Below are positions 35,144 through 42,818 of a stretch of 64,000 nucleotides of DNA, in pieces. The stretch covers positions 434,001 through 498,000 of the forward strand of contig NZ_JACLQD010000002.1 of NCBI RefSeq assembly GCF_014243445.1, given 5' to 3'. The notes below the pieces were generated by a model. The model was given only the letters and a program-made list of their open reading frames with translations, was not told where the DNA came from and did no database searches. Origin of the DNA: Paragemmobacter straminiformis (GTDB lineage Bacteria; Pseudomonadota; Alphaproteobacteria; Rhodobacterales; Rhodobacteraceae). A program made the translations under genes and the position numbers. Each line of letters opens with the position of its first letter. Positions within the stretch are counted from its first letter, which is position 1.

Positions 35144-35632
35144 TCAGCGCTTGGAGAACTGGAAGGAACGGCGGGCTTTGGCCTTGCCGTACTTTTTCCG
35201 TTCCACGACGCGGCTGTCGCGGGTCAGGAAGCCTGCGGCTTTCAGAGCGCCACGCAGCGAGGGTTCGTAGAGTTGCAGGGCTTTGGAGATGCCGTGCTTG
35301 ACCGCGCCGGCCTGACCCGAAAGACCGCCACCGGCGACCGTTGCGAAGACGTCGAACTGGCCTTCCACATTGGCGATGGTGAAGGGCTGCTTCAGGATCA
35401 TCTGCAGCACGGGACGGGCGAAGTAGACGGCCATTTCCTTGCCGTTCACCACGACCTTGCCGGTGCCGGGCTTGACCCAGACGCGGGCGACCGCGTCCTT
35501 GCGCTTGCCGGTCGCATAGGAGCGGCCGAGCGAGTCGCGCTGCGGGGTCTTGGGGGCAGCGGCTTCGGCCACGGCGGGGGCGGAACCGGCAACAGCCGAT
35601 TTCAGATCGTCGAGAGACTTGATGTCAGCCAT
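35144..35632 (-). CDS. rpsI: 30S ribosomal protein S9
   Basis: A 162-aa S9 with the conserved core [21 protein letters not shown], a [19 protein letters not shown] block, and the C-terminal tail [10 protein letters not shown] that reaches the P-site tRNA. The first 35 residues are an Ala/Val/Asp-rich extension common in alphaproteobacteria. It starts 2 nt after the rplM stop, the standard L13-S9 operon. Confidence 0.97.
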   Translation of the reverse strand: MADIKSLDDLKSAVAGSAPAVAEAAAPKTPQRDSLGRSYATGKRKDAVARVWVKPGTGKVVVNGKEMAVYFARPVLQMILKQPFTIANVEGQFDVFATVAGGGLSGQAGAVKHGISKALQLYEPSLRGALKAAGFLTRDSRVVERKKYGKAKARRSFQFSKR

Positions 35633-35634
35633 GA

Positions 35635-36099
35635 TCAGGCGCTCCGCGTGTTCTTCGGGTTCAGGACCTTGAGGTCGAGAACGGTGGGCTGCTGGGCTTC
35701 GTGCGGATGGGCTGCACCGGCATAGACGCGCAGGTTGGTCATCTGCTGACGGCCAAGGCTGTTGCGGGTGATCATACGCTCGACCGCTTTGGTCACGACG
35801 CGCTCGGGGTGGGCGCCTTCGAGCACCTGACGCGCGGTGCGGAACTTGATCCCGCCCGGGTGGCCGGTGTGCCAGTAGTAACGCTTGTCTTCGCGCTTGT
35901 TGCCGGTCATCTGGATCTTGTCGGCGTTGATCACGATGACGTTGTCACCCATGTCCATATGGGGGGTGAAGGTCGGCTTGTTCTTGCCGCGCAGGATGTT
36001 GGCGACGATCGTGGCGAGGCGGCCCAGAACGATGCCTTCGGCATCGATCAGGATCCACTTCTTCTCGATGTCCGCCGGAGTAGCGGTGAAGGTTTTCAT
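35635..36099 (-). CDS. rplM: 50S ribosomal protein L13
   Basis: A 154-aa L13: [22 protein letters not shown] at the start, [18 protein letters not shown], and the signature [26 protein letters not shown] precedes the ATG at 36099 by six bases; upstream in-frame ATG 36183 lies in the leader. A sigma-70 promoter is visible at 36155-36183, and a GGGGG-CCCCC hairpin in the 5' leader (36121-36137) could serve L13 autoregulation, as known for L13 leaders elsewhere. Confidence 0.97.
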   Translation of the reverse strand: MKTFTATPADIEKKWILIDAEGIVLGRLATIVANILRGKNKPTFTPHMDMGDNVIVINADKIQMTGNKREDKRYYWHTGHPGGIKFRTARQVLEGAHPERVVTKAVERMITRNSLGRQQMTNLRVYAGAAHPHEAQQPTVLDLKVLNPKNTRSA

Positions 36100-36154
36100 A
36101 TTGAACCCTATGAGTGAAGCGGGGGTTTCGCTCCCCCGGGATCTTGGATGGCGG

Positions 36155-36183
36155 CTTATCGCGTGAAGCGGCTGCGGGGTCAA
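36155..36183 (-). promoter_or_regulatory. Sigma-70 promoter of rplM-rpsI
   Basis: On the minus strand TTGACC (36183-36178) and GATAAG (36160-36155) are separated by 17 bp. The start site would be near 36148, giving a leader of about 49 nt with the hairpin at 36121-36137. Confidence 0.6.
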
Positions 36184-36338
36184 GGGGTTGGTTTGGTATA
36201 AAATCGTTCAATAACAGTGTCTTGCAAAAACGGTATTATATTACCCCATAAATTAGCGCCGATCTTGCGGGTGAAAACCGCGCCCGCCACCACCTTTGCG
36301 ATGCAGGGGGCCATCCTTGGCCGGGGGGATGGCGCGCG

Positions 36339-37145
36339 TCAGCGCAGGCGCGGGGGGCGGTCGGGGTCCATCCCCGGGGCTGCGGGGGCAATGGGTTCGG
36401 TGCGGAGGGGTTCGGGCAGGTCGAAGCGCAGGGCCGCGCGCAGCAGGGCCGTTGCGGCAGGGTCGGTCGCGGCAAGGAAGGTCACGTCCATCTCGCCTGC
36501 GTCGAGGCCCGAGAAGGTCAGCGCCTCGGAGGCGGCGCGGGCGAGCGCGTCATGCGCCGCCGGAGAGGCATCGAGGAAGGCCAGCATATGGCTGCGGCGG
36601 CCATCGCTGTAATCGACGGCCGCAAGATGCGCGCTGCGGGCAAGCCCCCCCGCGCGGGCGAGTTTTTCCGACAACGCGGCGATCAGCCGTTCGGGCGCCT
36701 TGGGGGCGGCGAAGGCGACAGGGGTCGCTGTGGTTTCGGTCGGTCCGCCCGAAAGGGTGGCGGCAAGCCAGTCCATCGCCTCGGCCGGAAGGATGAGCGA
36801 GGGGTCGCTGCCGAGGTTCAGGCCAAGCCCGGTCTCTTGCCCGGCAAGTTGGGCGGCGATGATGCGACCGGGCAGGGCCGCATAGGGGGCGGGGCCTTCG
36901 GCAAAGGCGGCAAGTCGTTCCTCGAGGTCGAAGGCAAGGAGGACGGGACCGTCCTCGAGCCCGAAGACGCGGGGGATGACGGTGTCTTCGCTGGCTTCGG
37001 CCTGAAGCAGAAGGAAGAGTTCGGCATCGGCAAGGGTGCGATAGAAGCGCAGGCGCGCGGCATCGTCGGAAGGATGGGCGAGCATGTCGGCAAGGGCGGC
37101 GTCGAGAGGCGTCACGGTGGGCGGCGTCATGTTGGGCGGCGTCAT
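36339..37145 (-). CDS. SseB family protein
   Basis: A 268-aa cytosolic protein with an N-terminal SseB domain (FYRTLADAELFLLLQAEA, IPRVFGLEDGPVLLAFDLEERL, AALPGRIIAAQLAGQETGLGLNLG) and a C-terminal SseB-like half (RLIAALSEKLARAGGLARSAHLAAVDYSDGRRSHMLAF). Relatives were described as enhancers of serine sensitivity; the biochemical function is unknown. It begins inside a run of MTPP repeats; the ATG at 37145 overlaps the preceding uracil-DNA glycosylase stop (ATGA). The alternative ATG at 37130 would give MTPPTVTPLDAALADML. Confidence 0.85.
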   Translation of the reverse strand: MTPPNMTPPTVTPLDAALADMLAHPSDDAARLRFYRTLADAELFLLLQAEASEDTVIPRVFGLEDGPVLLAFDLEERLAAFAEGPAPYAALPGRIIAAQLAGQETGLGLNLGSDPSLILPAEAMDWLAATLSGGPTETTATPVAFAAPKAPERLIAALSEKLARAGGLARSAHLAAVDYSDGRRSHMLAFLDASPAAHDALARAASEALTFSGLDAGEMDVTFLAATDPAATALLRAALRFDLPEPLRTEPIAPAAPGMDPDRPPRLR

Positions 37146-37756
37146 GGGGCGTTCCTGAGGGCGAGGGCGACGGCTATGCGAAGGGCGGGCAGAAGTTCGG
37201 CCGCGAACCACGGGTTGCGTTTGAGCCATCCGGTATTGCGCCACGAGGGATGGGGCAAGGGCCAGATGCCGCGCGCGGCATGGCTGCGCCAATCCGCCAC
37301 CGTCTGCGAGACCGTGGCGGCCGAGGGTCCGATGTGCCAGCGCATCGCCGCCCCGCCTATGGCGAGGGTCAGGCGCAGGTCGGGTAAGGTCTGCATCACA
37401 CGGGCGCGCCATGTCGCGGCGCAAAGCGGCGGGGGCGGCAGGTCGGCCCCTTTGTCATCGTAACCCGGAAAGCAGAAGGCCATGGGCACGATGGCGATGC
37501 GGGTCATGTCGTAAAAACAGGCTTCGGTCAGGCCGGTCCAGTCGCGCAGGCGGTCGCCCGAGGGATCGGTGAAGGGGCGGCCCGATGCGTGGACCCGCGC
37601 GCCGGGGGCTTGCCCTGCGATCAGGATGCGGGCGGTCGGCGCGAACCACGGCACGGGGCGCGGAGTATGGGCGGTGGCGGTGGCCGAGAACCGCGCGGCG
37701 CAGAGGGTGCAGGCGCGGATTTCGGCCACCAGATCGGGGAAGGGCGGGCTTTGCAT
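37142..37756 (-). CDS. Uracil-DNA glycosylase family protein, probable [4Fe-4S] type
   Basis: A 204-aa DNA-repair glycosylase of the UDG superfamily (PF03167). Motif A is AGQAPGARVHASGRPFTDPSGDRL and motif B is LPHPSWRN. Four cysteines fit the iron-sulphur pattern of UDG families 4/5: Cys16-x2-Cys19 near the N-terminus, then a Cys-x16-Cys pair in FCFPGYDDKG...PPLC. Motif A GQAPG differs from family 4 GEAPG, so uracil specificity is not assured. It is coupled to sseB by ATGA overlap and divergent from the NhaA-like gene. The start at 37756 is chosen because the upstream frame is not coding-like. Confidence 0.85.
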   Translation of the reverse strand: MQSPPFPDLVAEIRACTLCAARFSATATAHTPRPVPWFAPTARILIAGQAPGARVHASGRPFTDPSGDRLRDWTGLTEACFYDMTRIAIVPMAFCFPGYDDKGADLPPPPLCAATWRARVMQTLPDLRLTLAIGGAAMRWHIGPSAATVSQTVADWRSHAARGIWPLPHPSWRNTGWLKRNPWFAAELLPALRIAVALALRNAP

Positions 37757-37885
37757 CGCGCTAGGATGGCGCGCGCATGGCTGCGGGGCAACACCCGTGG
37801 CGCAATCGCCAAGGTTGCCTTGTCTGCGCCCGCGCAGAGGCGTAGGCGGCAAGCAACTTCATCCCCTTTAACGTGACGGTTTTCG

Positions 37886-39097
37886 ATGTATCGCGTCTCG
37901 CCCTTTGTTCGCCGCTTTGCCTGGGCGTTGCTGGGTGGCATCGCGCTGGCGACGGTTTGGGTCAACCTGTGGCCGGGAAGCTATTACGACGCCATCGAAT
38001 GGCGGCTGATCGACCGGCCTTTGCCCGCGTGGATTGCGGGGGATGCGGTGGTCGTGACGCCGATGGCCATCGTGTCGGATGTGCTGATGTCGCTGTTCCT
38101 GTTCTTTGTCGGCAAGGAATTGTGGGAGGCGCTTGTCCTGTCGCGCGGGGCCTTGGCGGGACGGCGCGCGATGCTGCCCGCGGGGGCCGTGCTGGGGGCG
38201 ATGCTGGGGTCGGTTCTGGTCTGGCTGCTGTATGGCGCAAGGTTCGAGACGGCCTACGAGGCGACGGCGGGGGCCGGGTGGCCCGTGCCCATCGGGTCCG
38301 AGATCGTGATCGGCTATGTCGTGGGCCGGCGGGTGTTCGGCGGCGGGCATCCGGCGCTGCATCTGCTGCTGCTGACCACGATCGCCAGCAATATCCTTGG
38401 CACGCTGATCCTTGGCTTTGCCTATCCGGCGACGGGGTTGAAACTGCTGTGGCTGCTGTTGCCCATTCTGGCCTGCGGGCTGGTCTATCGCAGCTACGGG
38501 CGGATGCCTGTAGCGGGGCGGACCGAGTTGGCGCGGCGGCGGGCGATGGTGCTTTGGCCCTATGTCGCGGCGGGGATCGCAAGCTGGATCGGGGTGGCGG
38601 CCTCGGGTCTTCCGGCGGAGCTGGGGTTGTTGCCGGTGCTGGTGGTGATTCCCCATGCCGACCGCGCCTTTGGCCTGTTCGCCGAGGCCGAGGAATTCCT
38701 GCACGATCCCTTGAACCGGCTTGCGCATATGATGGTGCGGCCCTTGGCGCTGGTCTTGTTCCTGTTCGGGCTGACGCGGGGCGGAATCGACTTGCAGGCC
38801 TATGCGCCGACGACGCTGACGGTGCTAGCGGCGCTGTGGATCGGCAAGCCCGTCGGGCTGGTGCTGGGGGCCTTGCTTGCGGCGCGGCTGTTCCGTCTGC
38901 CCATGCCTGCGGGGGTGCGGATCCGCGACCTTGTGCTGATCGCGGTGATTTCGGGAATGGGCTTCACCGCGCCGGTTCTGGCCATAGACACGGCCCTTCC
39001 GGGCGGTGCCATGTCTGAAGCGGCGCGCCTTGGTCTGGCGATTTCGCTGCTGGCCGGACCCTTTGCGCTGGGGCTGTCGCGCATCATCGGGCGCTGA
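37886..39097 (+). CDS. NhaA-family antiporter-like membrane protein with altered ion site
   Basis: A 403-aa, roughly 11-12 span membrane protein that aligns along its length with E. coli NhaA (GxxGWxxP in TM4, IGKPVG in TM10 with Lys321, and SGMGFTAPV in TM11). The Na+/H+ site residues are changed: the TM4 Asp133 position reads Glu139 in IGSEIVIG, and the TM5 Asp163-Asp164 pair is replaced by Ser168-Asn169 in TIASNILG. Transport of Na+ by the known mechanism is therefore doubtful. It could be a different cation carrier or a regulator. Monocistronic; divergent from the glycosylase gene. Confidence 0.85.
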   Translation: MYRVSPFVRRFAWALLGGIALATVWVNLWPGSYYDAIEWRLIDRPLPAWIAGDAVVVTPMAIVSDVLMSLFLFFVGKELWEALVLSRGALAGRRAMLPAGAVLGAMLGSVLVWLLYGARFETAYEATAGAGWPVPIGSEIVIGYVVGRRVFGGGHPALHLLLLTTIASNILGTLILGFAYPATGLKLLWLLLPILACGLVYRSYGRMPVAGRTELARRRAMVLWPYVAAGIASWIGVAASGLPAELGLLPVLVVIPHADRAFGLFAEAEEFLHDPLNRLAHMMVRPLALVLFLFGLTRGGIDLQAYAPTTLTVLAALWIGKPVGLVLGALLAARLFRLPMPAGVRIRDLVLIAVISGMGFTAPVLAIDTALPGGAMSEAARLGLAISLLAGPFALGLSRIIGR

Positions 39098-39121
39098 AAC
39101 AATCACGCCCGCAGCGGACCA

Positions 39122-39151
39122 TTGTAAATGGTACATCGTTTGCACCATAAT
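39122..39151 (+). promoter_or_regulatory. Candidate promoter for kpsT-kpsE-kdsA
   Basis: TTGTAA (39122-39127) and CATAAT (39146-39151) with an 18-bp spacer, about 100 bp before kpsT. ATGGT/ACCAT arms within the spacer form an imperfect dyad. Confidence 0.35.
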
Positions 39152-39248
39152 GATGCCTTAAAGGATGGCTAATATCATCCCAAAGGCGTCATGAAACGCC
39201 GGTGAGGGCAGTCGGTCCCGACGCCAAGGCGGGCCGCGAGGGTGCTGT

Positions 39249-39908
39249 ATGATCGAGTTCGACAACGTCTCGAAGTCCTTCTGGACCGGCAAGACGCGCA
39301 AGGTGATCCTCGACCGTGCTTCGTTCCGCGTCGATCTGGGCAACTCCCTCGGGATTCTTGCTCCGAACGGCACGGGAAAGACGACGCTGATCAACATGAT
39401 GGCCGGTCTTGAACAGGCGGACGAGGGCACGATCACGCGGCGGTCGCGCATTTCCTTTCCGCTGGGCTTCATGGGCGGGGTGGTGTCGCGCCATTCGGCG
39501 ACAGAGAACGCGCGCTACGTGGCACGGCTTTACGGGCTTGATCCCGACTATGTGGAAAGCTTTTGCCGCTGGGTCTGCGGGATCGGGGAATATTTCGACC
39601 GTCCGGTCGGCACCTATTCGTCGGGGATGCGGTCGCGGTTCTCGTTCTCGCTGCTGCTGGCGCTGGATTTCGACATCTATCTGATCGACGAGGGGATGCC
39701 CAATTCGACCGACCCCGAGTTCAACCGAAAGGCAGGCACGATCCTGCGCGAGAAGCTGGAGAATGCCACGGTGATCGTGGTGTCGCACCAGCCCTCGACC
39801 ATCGAGAAATTCTGCCGGTCGGCGGCGGTGCTGCGCCACGGGCAGTTGTACATGTTCGACACACTCGAAGAAGCGAAACGGCTCTACGATTATGAAACTC
39901 AAGGTTAA
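39249..39908 (+). CDS. kpsT: Capsular polysaccharide ABC transporter ATP-binding protein (KpsT/Wzt-like)
   Basis: A 219-aa ATPase that powers export of a surface polysaccharide across the inner membrane. It begins MIEFDNVSKSFW, Walker A is APNGTGKTTLI, the ABC signature appears as YSSGMRSRF, and Walker B is DIYLIDEGMP, where the usual catalytic Glu region reads DEGM as in KpsT. The partner permease KpsM is not next to it. It overlaps kpsE by 17 nt, implying coupling. Confidence 0.9.
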   Translation: MIEFDNVSKSFWTGKTRKVILDRASFRVDLGNSLGILAPNGTGKTTLINMMAGLEQADEGTITRRSRISFPLGFMGGVVSRHSATENARYVARLYGLDPDYVESFCRWVCGIGEYFDRPVGTYSSGMRSRFSFSLLLALDFDIYLIDEGMPNSTDPEFNRKAGTILREKLENATVIVVSHQPSTIEKFCRSAAVLRHGQLYMFDTLEEAKRLYDYETQG

Positions 39909-41625
39909 GCGGTTCAACACGCGGCGTCCGGATCCGGTGGCCGAGCCTGTGGTCACGGCGGCGCCACGCGTGGCGACGCAGGCGTCGGCGCGGCCCGTGC
40001 CTGCGGCGATTGCGCAAACCTCGACCGCGCCGCGCCAGCGGATCGCGGCGGGGGCAGGGCAGGCCCCGGCACAGGTGCAGGCCGAGCAATTGTTCGAAGT
40101 GGCCGAGGACGGCTTCGGGTCGGAGCCCTTTCCCACGGCACGGGCGCCCGCGCCTGCGACACCCGAGGATGTGGCGGCCAATTCCGATATCGATGCGATC
40201 CGCCGCGAGGGGCTGACGGGGCGGCAACTGCGCATGGCGCGGCGCATGGCGCAGAAATACGGCCTGCCCGCCACCTCGGATTTCGACGCGGTGCGGCTGT
40301 TGCGGGCGGCGGGGATCGACCCGTTCCAGCGCGGCGCGATGATCGAGGTTCTGGCCGAGGACGAGGAAGAGGGTGCTGCCCCGCGCAACACCGCCCTTGT
40401 GCCCGCGCAGCAGCGCCTGCCCGAGACGATCAAGCCGATGAAGCTGCCCGCGCCCGACCAGCGGGCCGAGATGAACCACGCCGCCGAAATCCGCAAGATG
40501 CAGGAAGATCTGGCGCGTCGCCGCAAGCGGCGGTCGTTCCTGCTGATGCTGCGACTGCTGTTCTTTGTCGGGCTGCCCGGACTTTTGGCGGGTATCTACT
40601 ATTACACCATCGCCACACCGCTTTATGCCAGCAAGACCGAGTTCATCATCCAGACCGCGATGCCGCCCACCGCGACGGGCACGTCGATGGGCGGGTTGCA
40701 GTCGAACCCGATGCTGAACATGCAGGATTCCATCGCGATCCAGGGCTATCTGCAATCGCGCGATGCGATGTTGCGGCTGGACCGCGATCTGGGCTTCCGC
40801 AAGGTGTTCAGCGCCGAGAGCATCGACCCGCTGCAACGGCTGGAACCGGATGCGACGGACGAGGCGACCTATTCGCTTTACCAGAAGATGATCCGCATTT
40901 CCTATGACCCGACCGAGGGGATCATCAGGCTCGAGGTCATCACCCCCGATGCGGATCTGTCGGTGCGGATGTCGCAGCAATTGATCGGCTATGCCGAGGA
41001 GCAGGTCGACAAGCTGACGCAGCGCCTGCGCGAAGAGGGCATGAAGGGCGCGCGCGAGAATTATCAGGACGCGGAAAGGGCGCTGCTCGAGGCGCGGCAA
41101 CGGGCGGTGGACCTGCAAGAGCGGTTCAAGGTGCTGTCGTCGGATGTCGAGGTGTCGCTGATCACCAGCCAGATCAGCACGCTGGAAGGGCAGTTGACGC
41201 AGGACCGTCTGTCCATCGCGCAGATCGAGTCGAACAAGAACCCCAATCAGGCGCGGCTCGACCCGCTGAAACGGCGGATCGCGACGCTTGAGAACGAAAT
41301 CTCGCTGTTGCGGGCCAAGCTGGTCGAGAACGACAGCGAGGGCCAGTCGCTGGCGCGGATGAAGAGCGAGATGACGATTGCCGATGCCGATGCGGAGACG
41401 CGGCAGGTGATGCTGTCTAAGGCGCTCGAGACGATGGAGCTGGCGCGGATCGAGGCGAACCGACAGGCGCGCTACGTGTCGATCTCGGTTTCGCCGGTCG
41501 CGCCGGATGTGGCGACCTATCCGCGGGCTTTCGAGAATACGCTGGTGGCACTGATCATCTTTGCCGGTATATACCTGCTCATCTCGATGACCGCCGCGAT
41601 CTTGCGCGAACAGGTCTCGGCCTGA
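39892..41625 (+). CDS. kpsE: Capsule polysaccharide export inner-membrane protein (KpsE/Wzz-like, PCP-3)
   Basis: A 577-aa polysaccharide co-polymerase. The first 190 residues are Pro/Ala-rich and probably disordered in the cytoplasm. A membrane span lies at about 203-222 (SFLLMLRLLFFVGLPGLLAGIYYY), then the periplasmic YASKTEFIIQTA start of the Wzz-like domain. A long coiled coil runs at about 370-520 (LTQRLREEGMKGARENYQDAER onward, TLENEISLLRAKL), and a second span lies near the C-terminus. KpsE links the ABC transporter to the outer-membrane exporter KpsD. The N-terminal extension is much longer than in E. coli KpsE. Confidence 0.88.
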   Translation: MKLKVKRFNTRRPDPVAEPVVTAAPRVATQASARPVPAAIAQTSTAPRQRIAAGAGQAPAQVQAEQLFEVAEDGFGSEPFPTARAPAPATPEDVAANSDIDAIRREGLTGRQLRMARRMAQKYGLPATSDFDAVRLLRAAGIDPFQRGAMIEVLAEDEEEGAAPRNTALVPAQQRLPETIKPMKLPAPDQRAEMNHAAEIRKMQEDLARRRKRRSFLLMLRLLFFVGLPGLLAGIYYYTIATPLYASKTEFIIQTAMPPTATGTSMGGLQSNPMLNMQDSIAIQGYLQSRDAMLRLDRDLGFRKVFSAESIDPLQRLEPDATDEATYSLYQKMIRISYDPTEGIIRLEVITPDADLSVRMSQQLIGYAEEQVDKLTQRLREEGMKGARENYQDAERALLEARQRAVDLQERFKVLSSDVEVSLITSQISTLEGQLTQDRLSIAQIESNKNPNQARLDPLKRRIATLENEISLLRAKLVENDSEGQSLARMKSEMTIADADAETRQVMLSKALETMELARIEANRQARYVSISVSPVAPDVATYPRAFENTLVALIIFAGIYLLISMTAAILREQVSA

Positions 41626-41635
41626 GGATGAGGAT

Positions 41636-42466
41636 ATGAAAACTGTGAAGATCGGCGGGCTGTCGGTTTCGAACGACAGCCCGCTTCTGGTGATTGCCGG
41701 ACCGTGCCAGCTGGAAAGTCTGGACCATGCGCAGATGATCGCGGGGGTGATGGCGGAAGCCTGCGCCAAGGCGGGCGCGCAATACGTGTTCAAGGCCAGC
41801 TACGACAAGGCCAACCGCACCAGCCTGAAGGGCAAGCGTGGCATGGGCATGGAGGCGGGGCTGAAGGTGCTCGAGGCCGTGCGCGGCATGGGAATGCCGG
41901 TGCTGACCGATGTGCATGACCCCGAACAGGCGCGGGCGGCGGCGGCGGTGGTGGATGTGATCCAGATACCCGCCTTTCTGTGCCGCCAGACCGACATGCT
42001 GGTTGCCGCCGGAGAAACCGGCGCGGTCGTCAATATCAAGAAGGGGCAGTTTCTGGCCCCGTGGGATATGGCGAACGTGGCCGAAAAGGTCGCCTCGACC
42101 GGAAATGACCGGATCTTGCTGACCGAGCGCGGCACGAGTTTCGGATACAATACGCTGGTGGCGGACATGCGGTCGCTGCCGACGATGGAGAAGACGGGCT
42201 ATCCGGTGATCATGGATGCCACCCATTCGGTGCAGCAACCCGGCGGGCAGGGCAATTCCAGCGGCGGGCAGCGCGAATTCGCGCCCGTGATGGCGCGTTG
42301 CGCGGTGGCTTTGGGCATTGCCGGCGTGTTCATCGAAACGCACGAGGCGCCCGATACCGCGCCGAGCGACGGGCCGAACATGATTCCGCTTTCGCAGATG
42401 GCGGCGCTGGTCGAAAGCCTGATGGCCTTTGACCGTCTGGCCAAGGCCGATCCGCTGCGGGTGTAA
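41636..42466 (+). CDS. kdsA: 3-deoxy-8-phosphooctulonate (KDO 8-P) synthase
   Basis: Condenses PEP with arabinose-5-phosphate to KDO-8-P, needed for lipopolysaccharide and for the Kdo linker of group-2 capsules. The 276-aa TIM barrel shows LVIAGPCQLESLDHAQ, FKASYDKANRTSLKGKRGMGMEAGL, MPVLTDVHDPEQ, and DATHSVQQPGGQGNSSGGQREF. A Cys at the metal position cannot be judged without alignment. It lies 10 nt behind kpsE, so Kdo supply and capsule export appear co-expressed. Confidence 0.95.
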   Translation: MKTVKIGGLSVSNDSPLLVIAGPCQLESLDHAQMIAGVMAEACAKAGAQYVFKASYDKANRTSLKGKRGMGMEAGLKVLEAVRGMGMPVLTDVHDPEQARAAAAVVDVIQIPAFLCRQTDMLVAAGETGAVVNIKKGQFLAPWDMANVAEKVASTGNDRILLTERGTSFGYNTLVADMRSLPTMEKTGYPVIMDATHSVQQPGGQGNSSGGQREFAPVMARCAVALGIAGVFIETHEAPDTAPSDGPNMIPLSQMAALVESLMAFDRLAKADPLRV

Positions 42467-42521
42467 GAAAAAATGGGCCACGAGGGATCGCGGCCCGTCC
42501 AGTCAGGGGTCCGTTGCCGGA

Positions 42522-42734
42522 TCAGTCGCGCCAGAAGGGTTTGGCGCATTCGAGGGCCGCGCGATCCGCGCCGAGGCCGATGTCATTGAGCAGGTGACCA
42601 TCAAGACGCGCCAGCGACGAGCGTGTGCGGCGGCGGTCTTCCCAAGCGGCAAGCGCCAGCGCGACCGAGACCAGCATGCGCGACAGCGGCGGCAGGCTCG
42701 CGGACTGGGGCAGGGCGTAAGGCCGGGAGGACAT
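42522..42734 (-). CDS. DUF1127 small protein
   Basis: A 70-aa Arg-rich protein. The C-terminal part (RRRTRSSLARLDGHLLNDIGLGADRAALECAKPFW) is the DUF1127 domain, an RNA-binding or interaction module known in alphaproteobacteria for phosphate, arginine or sRNA-related control. AAGGA lies six bases before the ATG at 42734. It diverges from a MocR-type regulator gene across an 84-bp region with a perfect TTGATACA inverted repeat, so it is probably regulated by that protein. Confidence 0.88.
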   Translation of the reverse strand: MSSRPYALPQSASLPPLSRMLVSVALALAAWEDRRRTRSSLARLDGHLLNDIGLGADRAALECAKPFWRD

Positions 42735-42779
42735 GATCTTTCCTTTGTGTCGATACAATTGTTGCGTTTCCGTTGTGAA

Positions 42780-42803
42780 TTGATACAATGCGCCGTGTAT
42801 CAA
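42780..42803. promoter_or_regulatory. Candidate MocR/GntR operator
   Basis: Perfect inverted repeat TTGATACA, 8-bp spacer, TGTATCAA, 16 bp before the MocR start. A further half-site CGATACAAT lies at 42751-42759 nearer the DUF1127 gene. The dyad fits the GntR type of recognition and suggests autoregulation plus control of the divergent gene. Confidence 0.5.
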
Positions 42804-42818
42804 TGCCAGAGGAACATT

